A stretch of 64,000 nt of DNA from Asticcacaulis sp. SL142 (GCF_026625745.1 NZ_CP113061.1:1141501-1205500), one strand, 5' to 3'; positions 50,369 to 60,443 are shown, numbered from the stretch's first letter. A program made the numbers and translations. Notes: generated by a model not told the origin, from the letters alone.

Positions 50369-52456
50369 TTATTTATTTAAATTAAGGCTTTGGGTATCCA
50401 GCCACGCCTTGAAGCCATCAAGGTCGCGCACGCCCTGCTGATCCTGTGCCCAGGCCGCACCGAACGCATAGGTAATCGCCGCCGGATCTTTAAAGGTCAC
50501 AAACAGGCTGGTTCCGTCATCCTGAGCGCTATTGACGACGGTATCAGGCTTATAGAACACAGCGACTCCAAGCCCGTCATTGGCCAGAGACTGCTGGCCC
50601 CAGGTGGCGACATAGGCCCAGCCCCTGGCATCCGGTGCCGATTTAAGCACGGTGACGCCCTCATGTTTGATCAGGCCGGTGACGAACGGGCCGGACGCCG
50701 CCTGCCCCTTGGCGCTGACGTGGGTCAGGGCCGAACCGTTTTTAATTGTGAACCGTGTCGTCAGGTTCGATGTGCCATTATCAAAACCTTTGGTCTCCAC
50801 TTCGGCCACAGCCTGCGCCGGACCATTGTCGATAATTTTGGCTGAGATCGTTGATTTACCAATCTGGGTTGCCTTACCACCGCGCAGAACCCCTACGCCA
50901 CCAATCCCGACCGTTTCGCCGACCTTGAAGATGTCCATGCCCCACGGCGCCATGTCGTGATAATTGTCGACCCCCTGCCCGATGGTGTGCAGCACCGGCC
51001 CCGGCGTCTTTTTGCCAAAGATATCAATGGCCATGCGCTCATCCAGATAGAGCCGATAGGCCATCAGGTCGGACTCCCAGCCCAGCCCCTCAAACGCCAT
51101 CAGGCCATCATGGATAAAGTGATCGGCCGGAACAGTATATTGTTTTTGCAGGTGGAAGACGCCGCGTTGCAGGCGCCCGTCTTCCAGAACGCCGCCGTCC
51201 TGCACATTGAGCACGGCCTGAACCGGCACCGGGGCTGACGGCACGGTCAGGTCCTTGCCCGGCTTGAGATCCAGATCAGCCACCGCCGTCGCTGCCAGCA
51301 GAAACGCGCCAACGCCGTAAAACTGGGTGTCGTCAAAGCTGACATTTTCCGGCCGGTCAGATACCGGCTGCACATAACCAAACTTACCGTCGGAATGCAC
51401 AGCCCGCGTCAGGGCCGTCCAGCCCTTACGTACCGCCGGTTCATAGGTCTTGCGATCCAGCAACCCGGCCTTGATGCCCCAGGCCAGACCATAGGTGTAA
51501 AAGCCCGTGCCGCTCGATTCCGGCAGGGATTTGGTCGGATCGGACAGCAAAGACGGCGACCAGTAGCCATCGGGCTTTTGGATGGCGACCAGTTTGGCCG
51601 ACATTTCCTTAAAGACCTGCTCCATCTCGGCGCGCCCCGGATCACCTTGCGGCAACAGCGGGATCATCCGCGCCAGCCCCGCCAGCACCCAACCATCGCC
51701 GCGGCTCCAGAACACCTTTTCACCGTTGGGGCCGCGCCGGTTGAAAAAGCGCGAGTCGCGGTAATAAAGATGTTCGTCTTTATCATAGAGATAGTTGGTA
51801 ACCGCCGTAAATTCCGTCTTGGCATAGTTGGCATATTTCGGGTCGCCGGTGATTTGCGACAGTTCAAGCCAGGCCGCCGGGGCCATAAAGATGGCATCGG
51901 CCCAGCACCAGCGCTGATCGCAATCGACCCCGCGCGGATCATAATATTCGCGGTGCTCAAGGCCTACGGTCGGCGGAAAGGCCAGAATTCGGTCGAAGCG
52001 TTCTTTGAGCGGGGCAATCGCCTGCGGCCCCGCACCATGTTTTGAGGCCCATAGATAGGACTGACCGATCACATGTTCATCGGCATGATAAAACCGGTGA
52101 CCCAGTTGCCACTTATTGGCCTCGCCGCGTGAAATAATGGCGCGACCATAGGCTGGATTGTCGCTGCGGTTGGCCAGTTCGATCAGGCCGACAAACAAAG
52201 CCCCCTGTACCCAGCCGGTCTTATCGGGCGTATCGGGTGAGGCATTAGATGGAATGGAACCACCCGCCATATTGGCCAGTTGCCAGTCGGCGACCTTTTC
52301 GGCCAGCGCCATGACCTCAGCCGGACGGTACGGGATCGCCGCAGGCTTTGCCGCCGCAGTGTGCGCAAGGTTAGCCGGGGTGGCAGCACTTAGCGTCACC
52401 GGCGCCAGTGCCGACATAAAAACCGCCGCCACGGTCAGTTTCAGAATGGATTTCAT
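50369..52456 (-). CDS. GH88/GH105 unsaturated glucuronyl hydrolase fused to DUF4861
   Basis: 695 residues from M-K-S-I-L-K-L-T-V with GGGAGAG upstream; the signal peptide would be lost in the longer frame to 52531. Residues about 50-395 are the (alpha/alpha)6 barrel of YteR-like hydrolases, with H-A-D-E-H-V-I-G-Q-S-Y and D-Q-R-W-C-W-A-D-A-I-F-M containing the catalytic Asp. Residues about 400-690 match the DUF4861 beta-sandwich. The enzyme would cleave the unsaturated uronate at the end of lyase products, handing it towards KduI. The fusion is not universal; separate genes are usual. Confidence 0.88.
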   Translation of the reverse strand: MKSILKLTVAAVFMSALAPVTLSAATPANLAHTAAAKPAAIPYRPAEVMALAEKVADWQLANMAGGSIPSNASPDTPDKTGWVQGALFVGLIELANRSDNPAYGRAIISRGEANKWQLGHRFYHADEHVIGQSYLWASKHGAGPQAIAPLKERFDRILAFPPTVGLEHREYYDPRGVDCDQRWCWADAIFMAPAAWLELSQITGDPKYANYAKTEFTAVTNYLYDKDEHLYYRDSRFFNRRGPNGEKVFWSRGDGWVLAGLARMIPLLPQGDPGRAEMEQVFKEMSAKLVAIQKPDGYWSPSLLSDPTKSLPESSGTGFYTYGLAWGIKAGLLDRKTYEPAVRKGWTALTRAVHSDGKFGYVQPVSDRPENVSFDDTQFYGVGAFLLAATAVADLDLKPGKDLTVPSAPVPVQAVLNVQDGGVLEDGRLQRGVFHLQKQYTVPADHFIHDGLMAFEGLGWESDLMAYRLYLDERMAIDIFGKKTPGPVLHTIGQGVDNYHDMAPWGMDIFKVGETVGIGGVGVLRGGKATQIGKSTISAKIIDNGPAQAVAEVETKGFDNGTSNLTTRFTIKNGSALTHVSAKGQAASGPFVTGLIKHEGVTVLKSAPDARGWAYVATWGQQSLANDGLGVAVFYKPDTVVNSAQDDGTSLFVTFKDPAAITYAFGAAWAQDQQGVRDLDGFKAWLDTQSLNLNK

Positions 52457-52536
52457 GTTACTCTCCCTGTTTATGTAGCCCGGCCTGAGCGAGCCCCCGC
52501 CTGTACGAACCGCAGTCGTCTCAGTACCCAACGCAT

Positions 52537-53385
52537 TTACTTAAGCTGACAGATATCGAGCACATCCATATCGTCATAGTCCAGATTTTCCCCGCCCATC
52601 GCCCAGATAAAGGCATAGTCTGACGTGCCGGCACCGGTATGGACAGACCATGGCGGGCAGATAACCGCCTCTTCATCGCGCACAACCATATGCCGCGTAT
52701 GTTCAGGCTCACCCATAAAGTGAAAGACCCGCGCATGGGGCGCCAGCCGAAAATAGAAATAGGCCTCTGAGCGGCGGTCATGCAGGTGCGGCGGCATAGT
52801 GTTCCAGACGCTGCCGGGTTTCAATATGGTCAGCCCCATCAAAAGCTGAGCCGAGGCGCAGACACCGGGTATGATCAACTGATAGATAACGCGGGCATTG
52901 GAGCCCTCTAACGTGCCCCGCTCCAGCGGAATGGCCCGCGCCGTCGAAATGGCTTTGGTTTCAAAGGCACAGTGCGCCGGTGTCGAGGCCAGATAAAACT
53001 TCGCCGGAAGACCAGAGGACAGGCTCTCAAAACTGACATCACTGGCCCCGCGCGCGATGTAAAGCGCATCCAGAGGATCTAGCGTAAATGCCTGCCCGTC
53101 AACGGTCACCACGCCCGCGCCCATGCCCACATTGACCACACCCATTTCCCGGTTGATCAGAAACGGCGCACCGGCCACGGACGCGGGTTCAGCCTGAACC
53201 GGCAGGGTTAGCACCTCATCCACGGGGGCCGCGCCGCCGATAACCAAGCGCTCCTGATGCAGGTAATTCAGAACTATTTCATCACGCACAAACAAGCCGC
53301 CAATCAGATACCGGTCGCGCAGATCCTGATTGGAGGCCTGCGCCATCATATCCGGATGCGTGGCATAATAGACGGTCTTGAACAT
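52537..53385 (-). CDS. kduI: 5-dehydro-4-deoxy-D-glucuronate isomerase
   Basis: 282 residues from [12 protein letters not shown], close to the usual KduI length of about 278; alternative starts at 53397-53445 only add a basic tail. The cupin-type metal site is visible as [16 protein letters not shown], and the end contains [13 protein letters not shown]. It converts 4-deoxy-L-threo-5-hexosulose uronate to 2,5-diketo-3-deoxygluconate in the cytoplasm, the step after unsaturated galacturonate release. It is first in the minus-strand run kduI, GH88-DUF4861, DUF2264. Confidence 0.93.
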   Translation of the reverse strand: MFKTVYYATHPDMMAQASNQDLRDRYLIGGLFVRDEIVLNYLHQERLVIGGAAPVDEVLTLPVQAEPASVAGAPFLINREMGVVNVGMGAGVVTVDGQAFTLDPLDALYIARGASDVSFESLSSGLPAKFYLASTPAHCAFETKAISTARAIPLERGTLEGSNARVIYQLIIPGVCASAQLLMGLTILKPGSVWNTMPPHLHDRRSEAYFYFRLAPHARVFHFMGEPEHTRHMVVRDEEAVICPPWSVHTGAGTSDYAFIWAMGGENLDYDDMDVLDICQLK

Positions 53386-53825
53386 GGCCGGCTGCATTTT
53401 CCTGTAACGCGCCTTTCTGCCCAAACCATGGGCAAACGGCACCATTTTATGATTTTATAGTTTCACAAAAGGCTTTTGCGGAACGATAAACCCGACAACG
53501 GCCTCCCCGTACAGATTACGTAACACATGATGAAATCAGAATCCACATAAAGAAACGATTTTTAAGCCTATTCGATCAATCGAGCCGCCCGCCCCAACAA
53601 CGCGGGCTGTAGCGTCCGGGCATAATGAGAAGACGCCGCGCGCCTTTGTCAGATCACGCCATAAAAGCGTTGCTGCAATCTGATAATTACCCTCCCAAAA
53701 ATTCATCAGAACACCCCATATCTCTGAAAAATATAGATATTATCTTACAAAATTAAATCCCGATTCACTCGTATCGGTTAGTGTGCTCCGCAATAGTAAG
53801 GTTGTTGCGTAAGGTATCATTGCAC
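53386..53825. other. Divergent gap between kduI and the GGDEF-EAL gene
   Basis: About 440 bases with no supported gene. Two words shared with the TonB receptor upstream region, GGAACGATA (53480-53488) and CGTAACACAT (53519-53528), may mark a common regulator. The part near 53720-53790 is AT-rich and probably carries the promoter of the plus-strand gene; no box is clear. Confidence 0.4.
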
Positions 53826-55982
53826 ATGCCAGGGCGTTACGAGATGCAAAAAGCTCTCTTTATCTCCGATATCACCGATCAGATCGCACCTATTGCGCCC
53901 GATTGCCCCAACTCGGTAATATACGACATGTTCCGCGACACCCCCGATTTGATGGTGGTGGCGGTGGCCGATACCGATGGTACGGTTTTAGGCCTGATTG
54001 AGCGTCATACCTTCAATCTGCGGATGGCCGCGGAATTTGGTCGCGCCTTGTTTAGCCGCAAGCCGGTCACCGCCATGATGGACGCCGATCCGCTCAGGGT
54101 TGATGTAGACACGCCTTTACGCGACTTTACCCGCGCGACTCTGGCCGAGCGCCCGTCAGAGTTAATGCGAGGCTTTATCGCTACCCGCGACGGCAAATAT
54201 GCCGGTGTCGGCACCTCCCTGTCGGTGCTGAAGGCCATCAGCGCCGACCTGCAAAATGCCTTTAACATACAACAGGTTATGACCGGAGACCTGCTGCGCC
54301 TGAGCGCCGAAGCCCAGCGCAGTGAAGTCTTTCTCAACACCGTCATTAACAATATCCCGGCGATGGTGCTGGTGAAAAACGCCGATGACCAGCGCATCCG
54401 CCTGATCAACCGCGCCGGCGAAAAGCTGTTTAATGTCAAGGCCAGCGATGTCGTCGGCAAGACCAGTCAGGATCTGTTCCCGCCGGAGGTCACCGCCCGT
54501 ATTCTGGCCAGCGATCGCAAAGCCCTGGAGACCCTTAGTGCGGTCGTGATGGAAGATGAAACCTTTATCGATGACCAGAAACGCCGACGCATATTGCAAC
54601 TCAAGAAAACCGTTCTGCGCAGTGAAAACGGCGAAGCCGACGCCATTATTACGCTCGGCATGGATCTGACCGAACAGAAAGACGCCGAAGCCCGCATCGC
54701 GCAACTGGCCCACTATGATCCGCTTACGGGGCTGGCTAACCGGGCTTTATTTGCGACCGACATGGAAAAAGCCTTAAGCCGCGCCCAAAGATCGGGCCGG
54801 TCGTTCGCGCTGATGTGCCTTGATCTGGATCGTTTTAAAGCGGTCAACGATTCTTACGGGCACATGATGGGCGACCAGTTACTGATTCAGGTCGCTGAGC
54901 GGTTGCGTAGGTGCGTACGCAAAGGCGATATGATCGCGCGCATGGGCGGCGACGAATTTGCGGTCATTCAAGACATTACCCGCGTTGATGACGCGCAACA
55001 TCTGGCGGGCCGCATCGTCGAGGCCATGAAGGCGCCGTTCAAGGTCGGCGACATGCGTTTCCAGATCGGCATATCGATCGGTATTGTCATTGCCCAGCAA
55101 GACGGGCTTGATCCTCATAACCTGTTATCACGCGCGGATCTTGCCATGTACCGCGTCAAATCCGAAGGTCGCAACGGCTGGTGCTTTTTCCGACCGGAAA
55201 TGGATGAGCAACTTCAGCGCCGGCTTGAGATGGAACAGGACTTAAAACGCGCCCTGGCCGACAACCAGTTCCAGCTTTATTTCCAGCCTCTGCTCAATCT
55301 GGAGACCCATGAAATCACTTCGTTCGAGGCCTTGCTGCGGTGGCACCATCCGGTGCACGGCATGGTTTCACCGGCCGAGTTTATCCCGGTCGCCGAAGAG
55401 TCCGGCCTGATCGGGCCATTAGGGGAATGGGTGCTGAAAACCGCCTGTAATGCCGCTGCCCTGTGGCCGCAGCCGTGGCGGATTGCCGTCAATATCTCCC
55501 CGCTCCAGTTCCGTCACAAATCCCTGCCCGTGCTGGTCAAAAAGGCCCTGAAAGCTTCCGGTCTGCCCGCCAGCCGCCTAGAGCTTGAAATCACCGAAAG
55601 CGTGCTACTGGAAAACGAAAAGCAGAACCTGAGCATCCTCACGCAAATCCGCGAACAGGGCGTGCGTATCGCTATGGATGACTTCGGCACCGGCTATTCG
55701 TCCTTGAGTTATCTGAGGGCGTTCCCGTTCGATAAGATCAAGATCGACCAGTCGTTCGTGCGCGACCTGCCCCATGATCGTGACGCCTTGTCGATCATCC
55801 GCGCCATCACGGACATGGCGCAGTCCCTTGGGGTGCGCATCACGGCCGAAGGGGTTGAAACTCCGGCCCAGATGGAGGCCCTGAAGGACCTGGGATGCCA
55901 CGAAGCGCAAGGATACCTGATTGGCCGCCCCGCACCGGGGATCGAGGCCTATTGTCCGGTGGCAAAGACAGTCGCGGCGTAA
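53826..55982 (+). CDS. PAS-GGDEF-EAL cyclic-di-GMP regulator with N-terminal CBS-like region
   Basis: 718 residues (start at 53826; 53781 GTG or 53844 ATG are alternatives). Residues about 20-150 resemble a CBS-pair-like sensor, about 165-290 a PAS domain (N-N-I-P-A-M-V-L-V-K). The GGDEF motif is intact at 374-378 and an inhibitory site R-K-G-D lies five residues before it; the EAL motif is at 501-503 (F-E-A-L-L-R-W), with D-D-F-G-T-G-Y-S-S-L intact. Both synthesis and breakdown of cyclic-di-GMP are therefore possible. No membrane segment was seen, so it is cytoplasmic. A perfect hairpin follows its stop. Confidence 0.9.
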   Translation: MPGRYEMQKALFISDITDQIAPIAPDCPNSVIYDMFRDTPDLMVVAVADTDGTVLGLIERHTFNLRMAAEFGRALFSRKPVTAMMDADPLRVDVDTPLRDFTRATLAERPSELMRGFIATRDGKYAGVGTSLSVLKAISADLQNAFNIQQVMTGDLLRLSAEAQRSEVFLNTVINNIPAMVLVKNADDQRIRLINRAGEKLFNVKASDVVGKTSQDLFPPEVTARILASDRKALETLSAVVMEDETFIDDQKRRRILQLKKTVLRSENGEADAIITLGMDLTEQKDAEARIAQLAHYDPLTGLANRALFATDMEKALSRAQRSGRSFALMCLDLDRFKAVNDSYGHMMGDQLLIQVAERLRRCVRKGDMIARMGGDEFAVIQDITRVDDAQHLAGRIVEAMKAPFKVGDMRFQIGISIGIVIAQQDGLDPHNLLSRADLAMYRVKSEGRNGWCFFRPEMDEQLQRRLEMEQDLKRALADNQFQLYFQPLLNLETHEITSFEALLRWHHPVHGMVSPAEFIPVAEESGLIGPLGEWVLKTACNAAALWPQPWRIAVNISPLQFRHKSLPVLVKKALKASGLPASRLELEITESVLLENEKQNLSILTQIREQGVRIAMDDFGTGYSSLSYLRAFPFDKIKIDQSFVRDLPHDRDALSIIRAITDMAQSLGVRITAEGVETPAQMEALKDLGCHEAQGYLIGRPAPGIEAYCPVAKTVAA

Positions 55983-55986
55983 AGAA

Positions 55987-56028
55987 TACCCCTCCGTCTC
56001 GTCGCTAACGCGACGAGACGGAGGGGTA
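55987..56028. repeat. Perfect 42-base hairpin repeat, likely terminator
   Basis: TACCCCTCCGTCTCGTCGC and its exact complement enclose TAAC, giving a 19-pair stem directly after the GGDEF-EAL stop. The CCCCTCCGTC core recurs in the repeats at 24401-24545 and 60447-60572. CACTTTTAA follows, so it may end transcription. Confidence 0.8.
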
Positions 56029-56096
56029 CACTTTTAAACCACCTTCCACCCCCGCAACTTACACGCTATAGTCGCCGCGAATAATTGGGGGACGCT

Positions 56097-57836
56097 ATGC
56101 TGGATGCTGCCAAACAACCGTTTTCAGAGCGTCACGCGCTGATTTTCCGAAGCGTCATCGGGGTGCTGTTCGGACTGGTTTTGGCCTATATCCAAGCCTA
56201 TACCGATGCCCACCGGCCCGAATATCCGATCGATCCGTCAAAGATCACCCAAACCTACATATGGCATCAGATTGCCTTTTTGACAGTTGCCTTGAGCGCC
56301 TTTATCTACTGGGCAGGGGCGGCCGCCATGCGACGCGGAACGCTGCTGGTCTGGGGCCTGATCAGCATGGTGCTGATCGCCATCATCGCCTGGACGCAGT
56401 ATCAGCAAAACCCGACGCCGTATTTTTCACCCTTCTGGGGCACGGCGACGTTTCTGCTGTATCCGCTATTGTTCATCGGCCACGAACTGATCTCCAGCGG
56501 TGATCAGGCCAGAAAACCCATCGCCCCCTACGGCCTCTATTTCGACGAAGCCTGGAAGCGCGGGGTACAGTTGTGCCTGTGTATTCTGTTCACCCTTTTG
56601 CTGTGGGGGATTTTGTGGCTGGGGGCTTCGCTGCTCGGCTTCATCGGCTTTGACTGGTTCAAAAAGTTGTTGGAGCAGGAATTTTTCAGCTTCCCCGTCA
56701 CCGGTCTGGCGCTAGGCATTTCGGTCCATCTTTCCGACGTTCAGACCAAACTGCTGGCTAATGTTCGCGCTCTGATTTTGGGCGTGCTGTCATGGCTGCT
56801 GCCGGTGATCGTTCTGGTAGGACTGATCTTTACGGTCAGCCTGTGCTTTAGCGGCCTTGAGCCCCTGTGGAAGACCAAGGCCGCGACGGCGACCCTGCTG
56901 GGCGCGTGTCTGGGGCTGGTGCTGCTGATTAATGCCGCCTATCAGCAAGGCGACGTTGAACGCCCGGTCAATATCGCGCTCAAAATCGCCGCTCGCATTG
57001 GCTGTGGCCTGATCCTGATTTTCTCCGTGCTGGCGGCCTATGCGCTCAGTCTGCGGATCGGCCAGTACGGCCTGACGCCGGCGCGTATCATGGCGCTGGT
57101 CGGTGTGATCGTCGCGCTATTGTACGGGATAGGTTACGCGGTGGCCGCTGTCATGCCCGGTCGTTGGCTGCGCCTTATTGAGCCGCTCAATATCGCCTTT
57201 GCCATCGCCAAGTGTGTGATTTTCATTGCCGTCCTGACACCGATTGCAACCCCCGCCCGCCTCAGCGTGAACGATCAAGTCGCCCGCCTGCAATCGGGCA
57301 AGGTGGCGCCGGACCAGTTCGACTGGAACCTGCTGCGGTTTGAGACTGGCGTTTATGGCACCCGCGCCCTTGATACGCTTGAGAAAAACGGCACCACCGA
57401 TGCCATTCGCAAGAAGGCGACCGAGGCGAAGGCCATAAAGGAGCGCTATCAACTCACGCCGCCCTCCAAATCCGTTAAACCGTCCGCGGGGCAGTTCAAA
57501 GTCATCGCTCCCGCCGATGGCGTGATCCCCGCAACCTTTTTAGCGCAGAGCTTCGAGATTGACGGCCACGACACGCCCCAGTGCATGAAAACCGGCTCGA
57601 AACTGTGTCAGGTATCTCTGATCGACCTTAACCGTGACACCGCGCCGGAGATTGTCATGCTGGATGACAACGCCCTGCGGATTTATGTCTTTACAGACGG
57701 AAAATGGCAGCAACAAACGGTTGATTTCAGTCTTAACGATGCTCAGAAAACGGCCTTCCTGAAAGGTGAAATTAAGGTCAGTCGCCCGGAATGGGACTAT
57801 ATTATGATCGGCGATAAGCTCATCACGCCACACTAA
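56097..57836 (+). CDS. DUF4153 family membrane protein
   Basis: 579 residues from the ATG at 56097 with TTGGGGGA upstream. About eleven membrane segments fill the first 380 residues (for example G-V-L-F-G-L-V-L-A-Y, L-L-L-W-G-I-L-W-L-G-A-S-L-L-G), followed by a soluble C-terminal region (about 385-579) with R-L-S-V-N-D-Q-V-A-R-L-Q-S-G-K-V-A. This layout is DUF4153. Function is unknown. The C-terminal soluble part is longer than in minimal members and lies probably in the periplasm. Confidence 0.85.
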   Translation: MLDAAKQPFSERHALIFRSVIGVLFGLVLAYIQAYTDAHRPEYPIDPSKITQTYIWHQIAFLTVALSAFIYWAGAAAMRRGTLLVWGLISMVLIAIIAWTQYQQNPTPYFSPFWGTATFLLYPLLFIGHELISSGDQARKPIAPYGLYFDEAWKRGVQLCLCILFTLLLWGILWLGASLLGFIGFDWFKKLLEQEFFSFPVTGLALGISVHLSDVQTKLLANVRALILGVLSWLLPVIVLVGLIFTVSLCFSGLEPLWKTKAATATLLGACLGLVLLINAAYQQGDVERPVNIALKIAARIGCGLILIFSVLAAYALSLRIGQYGLTPARIMALVGVIVALLYGIGYAVAAVMPGRWLRLIEPLNIAFAIAKCVIFIAVLTPIATPARLSVNDQVARLQSGKVAPDQFDWNLLRFETGVYGTRALDTLEKNGTTDAIRKKATEAKAIKERYQLTPPSKSVKPSAGQFKVIAPADGVIPATFLAQSFEIDGHDTPQCMKTGSKLCQVSLIDLNRDTAPEIVMLDDNALRIYVFTDGKWQQQTVDFSLNDAQKTAFLKGEIKVSRPEWDYIMIGDKLITPH

Positions 57837-57937
57837 CAATCCGATCATTTCTTTATATTCCGAACTGTCCTCCGCATTTAAACCTGAGACAACTAGGCCT
57901 AGGTTCAACTTACCCATGAACCCAAAGGAATTTACCC

Positions 57938-58126
57938 ATGCCTCTCATTAATCTTGTTGTTGTGCTTATCGTCGTCGGCGTCCTGCTGTGGCTGGTCAAC
58001 ACCTACATCCCGATGGACGGCAAGATCAAAAACATCCTCAACGCGGTCGTCGTGATCGGTGTTGTGCTGTGGCTGCTTCAGGTATTTGGCCTGTTCAGCA
58101 GCCTGTCCGGCGTCACCGTCGGCTAG
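57938..58126 (+). CDS. Small membrane protein of the Thivi_2564 family
   Basis: 62 residues with two membrane segments (L-I-N-L-V-V-V-L-I-V-V-G-V-L-L-W-L-V and A-V-V-V-I-G-V-V-L-W-L-L-Q-V-F-G-L-F) joined by N-T-Y-I-P-M-D-G-K-I-K-N-I-L-N, which is the conserved centre of this family of short membrane proteins. AAAGGAA lies 9 bases upstream of the start. Function unknown; it is expressed alone as far as the sequence shows. Confidence 0.88.
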   Translation: MPLINLVVVLIVVGVLLWLVNTYIPMDGKIKNILNAVVVIGVVLWLLQVFGLFSSLSGVTVG

Positions 58127-58145
58127 GCAGGGGCACGGCCCCTGC
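58127..58145. repeat. Short GC hairpin repeat
   Basis: GCAGGGGC-ACG-GCCCCTGC, followed by ACCCTGAAC, starts right at the end of the small membrane protein gene. A sister copy, GCAGGGT-CACAG-ACCCTGC followed by ACCCGGAAC, is at 59357-59375. It lacks a T tract. Confidence 0.5.
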
Positions 58146-58178
58146 ACCCTGAACCTGGAGCCGACTGATAGGCCAGTT

Positions 58179-59177
58179 CTAATTTACAGATGCCATTAGG
58201 CCCGTTTGCGTGAACAGTTCGACTGAGCGCAGGCGGGCCTTTATGTCGTGGATCGGCATGGAGATAATCAGTTCATCAGCCTCGGTCTGCGCCAGAAACG
58301 CCTTGAGTTTGGACTCGATGGTTGTGGGCGACCCCACTACCGCATATTTCAGCATATGATCAACCATCGCCGCCTCATCAGGGCTTAACTGCAAACCGCG
58401 GTTAGGCTTCGGGAACGGTTTGCGGTCATTGCGGCGCAGATTGGCGAACGACTGCTGCATCGAGGTATAGAGATACTTCGCCTCATCATCCGTATCCGCC
58501 GCGACCCCCATGATCCCGACCATCGCATAGGGCTTATCCAACACCGCCGACGGTTTAAACTGTCCGCGGTAGATGCTCAACGCCTGGAACAGATGCTCCG
58601 GCGCAAAGTGTGACGCGAACGCATAGGGTAAGCCCAGCATGGCCGCCAGTTGCGCACTATAAAGGCTCGACCCCAACAGCCAGATCGGCACATGCGTATC
58701 CATGCCCGGCACCGCGATGACCGGGCGGTGTGTGGCGTCATCGCTCTCACCCAGATAGGCCTGCAATTCCAGAACATCATTCGGGAAATTATCGACCCCG
58801 GCATCCATATTGCGCCGCAAGGCACGGGCGGTTTTCATATCCGTCCCTGGCGCGCGCCCCAGCCCCAGATCAACCCGGTCAGGAAACAGCGCCGCCAGTG
58901 TGCCGAACTGCTCAGCAATCACCAGCGGCGAATGGTTGGGCAGCATGATCCCTCCGGAGCCAATGCGGATGGTTTTGGTCGCCTGCCCCACATGGGCAAT
59001 TACAATCGACGTCGCGGCTGACGCGATCCCCGGCATACCGTGATGTTCCGCCAGCCAGTAGCGGGTATAACCCAGTGTCTCGGCGTGCCCGGCCATGAGT
59101 GCGGAATTATCGAGCGCCTCCCGCACCGTCCCGCCCTCACCGATCTGCGATAAATCAAGAATGGAAAACGGGATCAT
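58179..59177 (-). CDS. LLM-class flavin-dependent oxidoreductase
   Basis: 332 residues from [10 protein letters not shown]; the frame extends to 59198 but this Met starts the conserved fold. The luciferase-like barrel shows [28 protein letters not shown] and [13 protein letters not shown], the set typical of the MsnO8/YhbW subgroup. It probably uses reduced FMN; the substrate cannot be told from sequence. Its neighbours give no pathway link. Confidence 0.9.
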   Translation of the reverse strand: MIPFSILDLSQIGEGGTVREALDNSALMAGHAETLGYTRYWLAEHHGMPGIASAATSIVIAHVGQATKTIRIGSGGIMLPNHSPLVIAEQFGTLAALFPDRVDLGLGRAPGTDMKTARALRRNMDAGVDNFPNDVLELQAYLGESDDATHRPVIAVPGMDTHVPIWLLGSSLYSAQLAAMLGLPYAFASHFAPEHLFQALSIYRGQFKPSAVLDKPYAMVGIMGVAADTDDEAKYLYTSMQQSFANLRRNDRKPFPKPNRGLQLSPDEAAMVDHMLKYAVVGSPTTIESKLKAFLAQTEADELIISMPIHDIKARLRSVELFTQTGLMASVN

Positions 59178-59200
59178 CAAACACCTCACAAAGCACAAGA

Positions 59201-59301
59201 GCGCACCCCGAAAAGTGTGAAACGGTTTTCGGATACAGATGCGCGCTAAAACAAAAGCTTAGAGCACAGTTCCGATCCAATTTGATCGGGACGTGCTCTA
59301 A
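59201..59301. repeat. Composite palindromic repeat of the GCGCAT family
   Basis: Two palindromes in tandem: 59201-59246 (GCGCACCCCGAAAAGTGTGA... ending CGGATACAGATGCGCGC) and 59259-59301 (TTAGAGCAC...GTGCTCTAA with CCGATC/GATCGG inside). The first part matches the element inside the gene at 21931-21974. Two-part units of this kind are widespread in alphaproteobacterial intergenic space. Confidence 0.8.
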
Positions 59302-59455
59302 AGCCTTATGTAGGAGGTTCGGTTACGATTTGAAGGTTCAGGCGGGAATTAAAGTCGCAGGGTCACAGACCCTGCACCCGGAACTTAAACATCACTGAAA
59401 AATCAGTGTGATATGGTATAAATCACATGGAGATTCTAAAAGGGGCCAGACTCGA

Positions 59456-60443
59456 ATGACTGAAAGTACAGAGAAAAAAGTATCTGAGGTATACCCAAGT
59501 CTGTTCCACTACACGACCTACAACGGGCTGATCGGCATACTCCAAAGCCAGTCTCTCTGGGCGACGAACTATCAGTTCCTTAATGATAGTACCGAATTTA
59601 AGCTTGCAGCAGAAAGGCTTGTTGAAGAAATCCTGCCTCATTATAAAAAATATCTAAAAGACAAGATCTTGTCAGATCAAAGGTTCGCCCAATTCATAGA
59701 ATCAGAAGGAGGAACTTCAAAATTTATGGATGAGCCAAGCACTTTGGTTCAAAGCATGTACATAGCAACTGGCGATGAAATTTATATAACGTCATTTTCT
59801 AAACATACAGATGCGCCTGTCGCTGCGAACGGACACCTTAGCCAATGGCGTGCTTATGGAGCGGATGGGGGATATGCGATTGAGTTTAACTCAAATGAAA
59901 TAGAAATTTTACTTCACGAACAAAATTCAAAGTTCGGATTTTTACCCCTACTCGCAGACATGATTTACAGTGGTGATGTCGAAAAATACGCCTCAGAAAT
60001 GCAAAAAAAAAGCTGACATATTGGTACAAAGAAGTATCGAAATGCTCGATGCGATTTTAAATCGTTATGAATTTAAACCTGATACTGAAGCTTATTCTAG
60101 CTTCATTTTCTACGCGGGTAGATACAAACACTGGGCATTTAAAGACGAAAACGAAGTCCGCATTTTAATTGATAGTAAAAATTATGACGATCAAAAAACT
60201 ACTCCTGATATTCGTTACCGTGGGAGCGTAACGAAAATACCTTACATTCCCCTTTTTGAATCGGGTGATACTTTAAAACTAGAAGAATTGTCTCGAGACA
60301 ATATAACTTTGCCAATTAAGCGCATTATTGTCGGCCCACATAAAGACAAGCACTTACGGGCAGCATCGCTTAAAACGATCCTGAGACACACAGATATCGA
60401 GGTCACTGTGTCTGATATCCCGTTTGTGGGCGTTCACGTATAG
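59456..60443 (+). pseudogene. DUF2971 family protein, frameshifted at an A9 run
   Basis: The first frame (59456-60016) begins M-T-E-S-T-E-K-K with AAAAGGGG upstream and holds the usual DUF2971 start: L-F-H-Y-T-T-Y-N-G-L-I-G-I-L, then W-A-T-N-Y-Q-F-L-N-D-S-T-E-F, and S-Q-W-R-A-Y-G in the middle. It stops just after nine A at 60003-60011. The remaining third (W-A-F-K-D-E-N-E-V-R-I-L-I) continues in another frame to 60443; removing one A restores a single protein of about 328 residues. The gene is clearly AT-richer than its surroundings, which points to transfer. DUF2971 proteins often occur in mobile or defence settings; activity is unknown. Confidence 0.75.
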
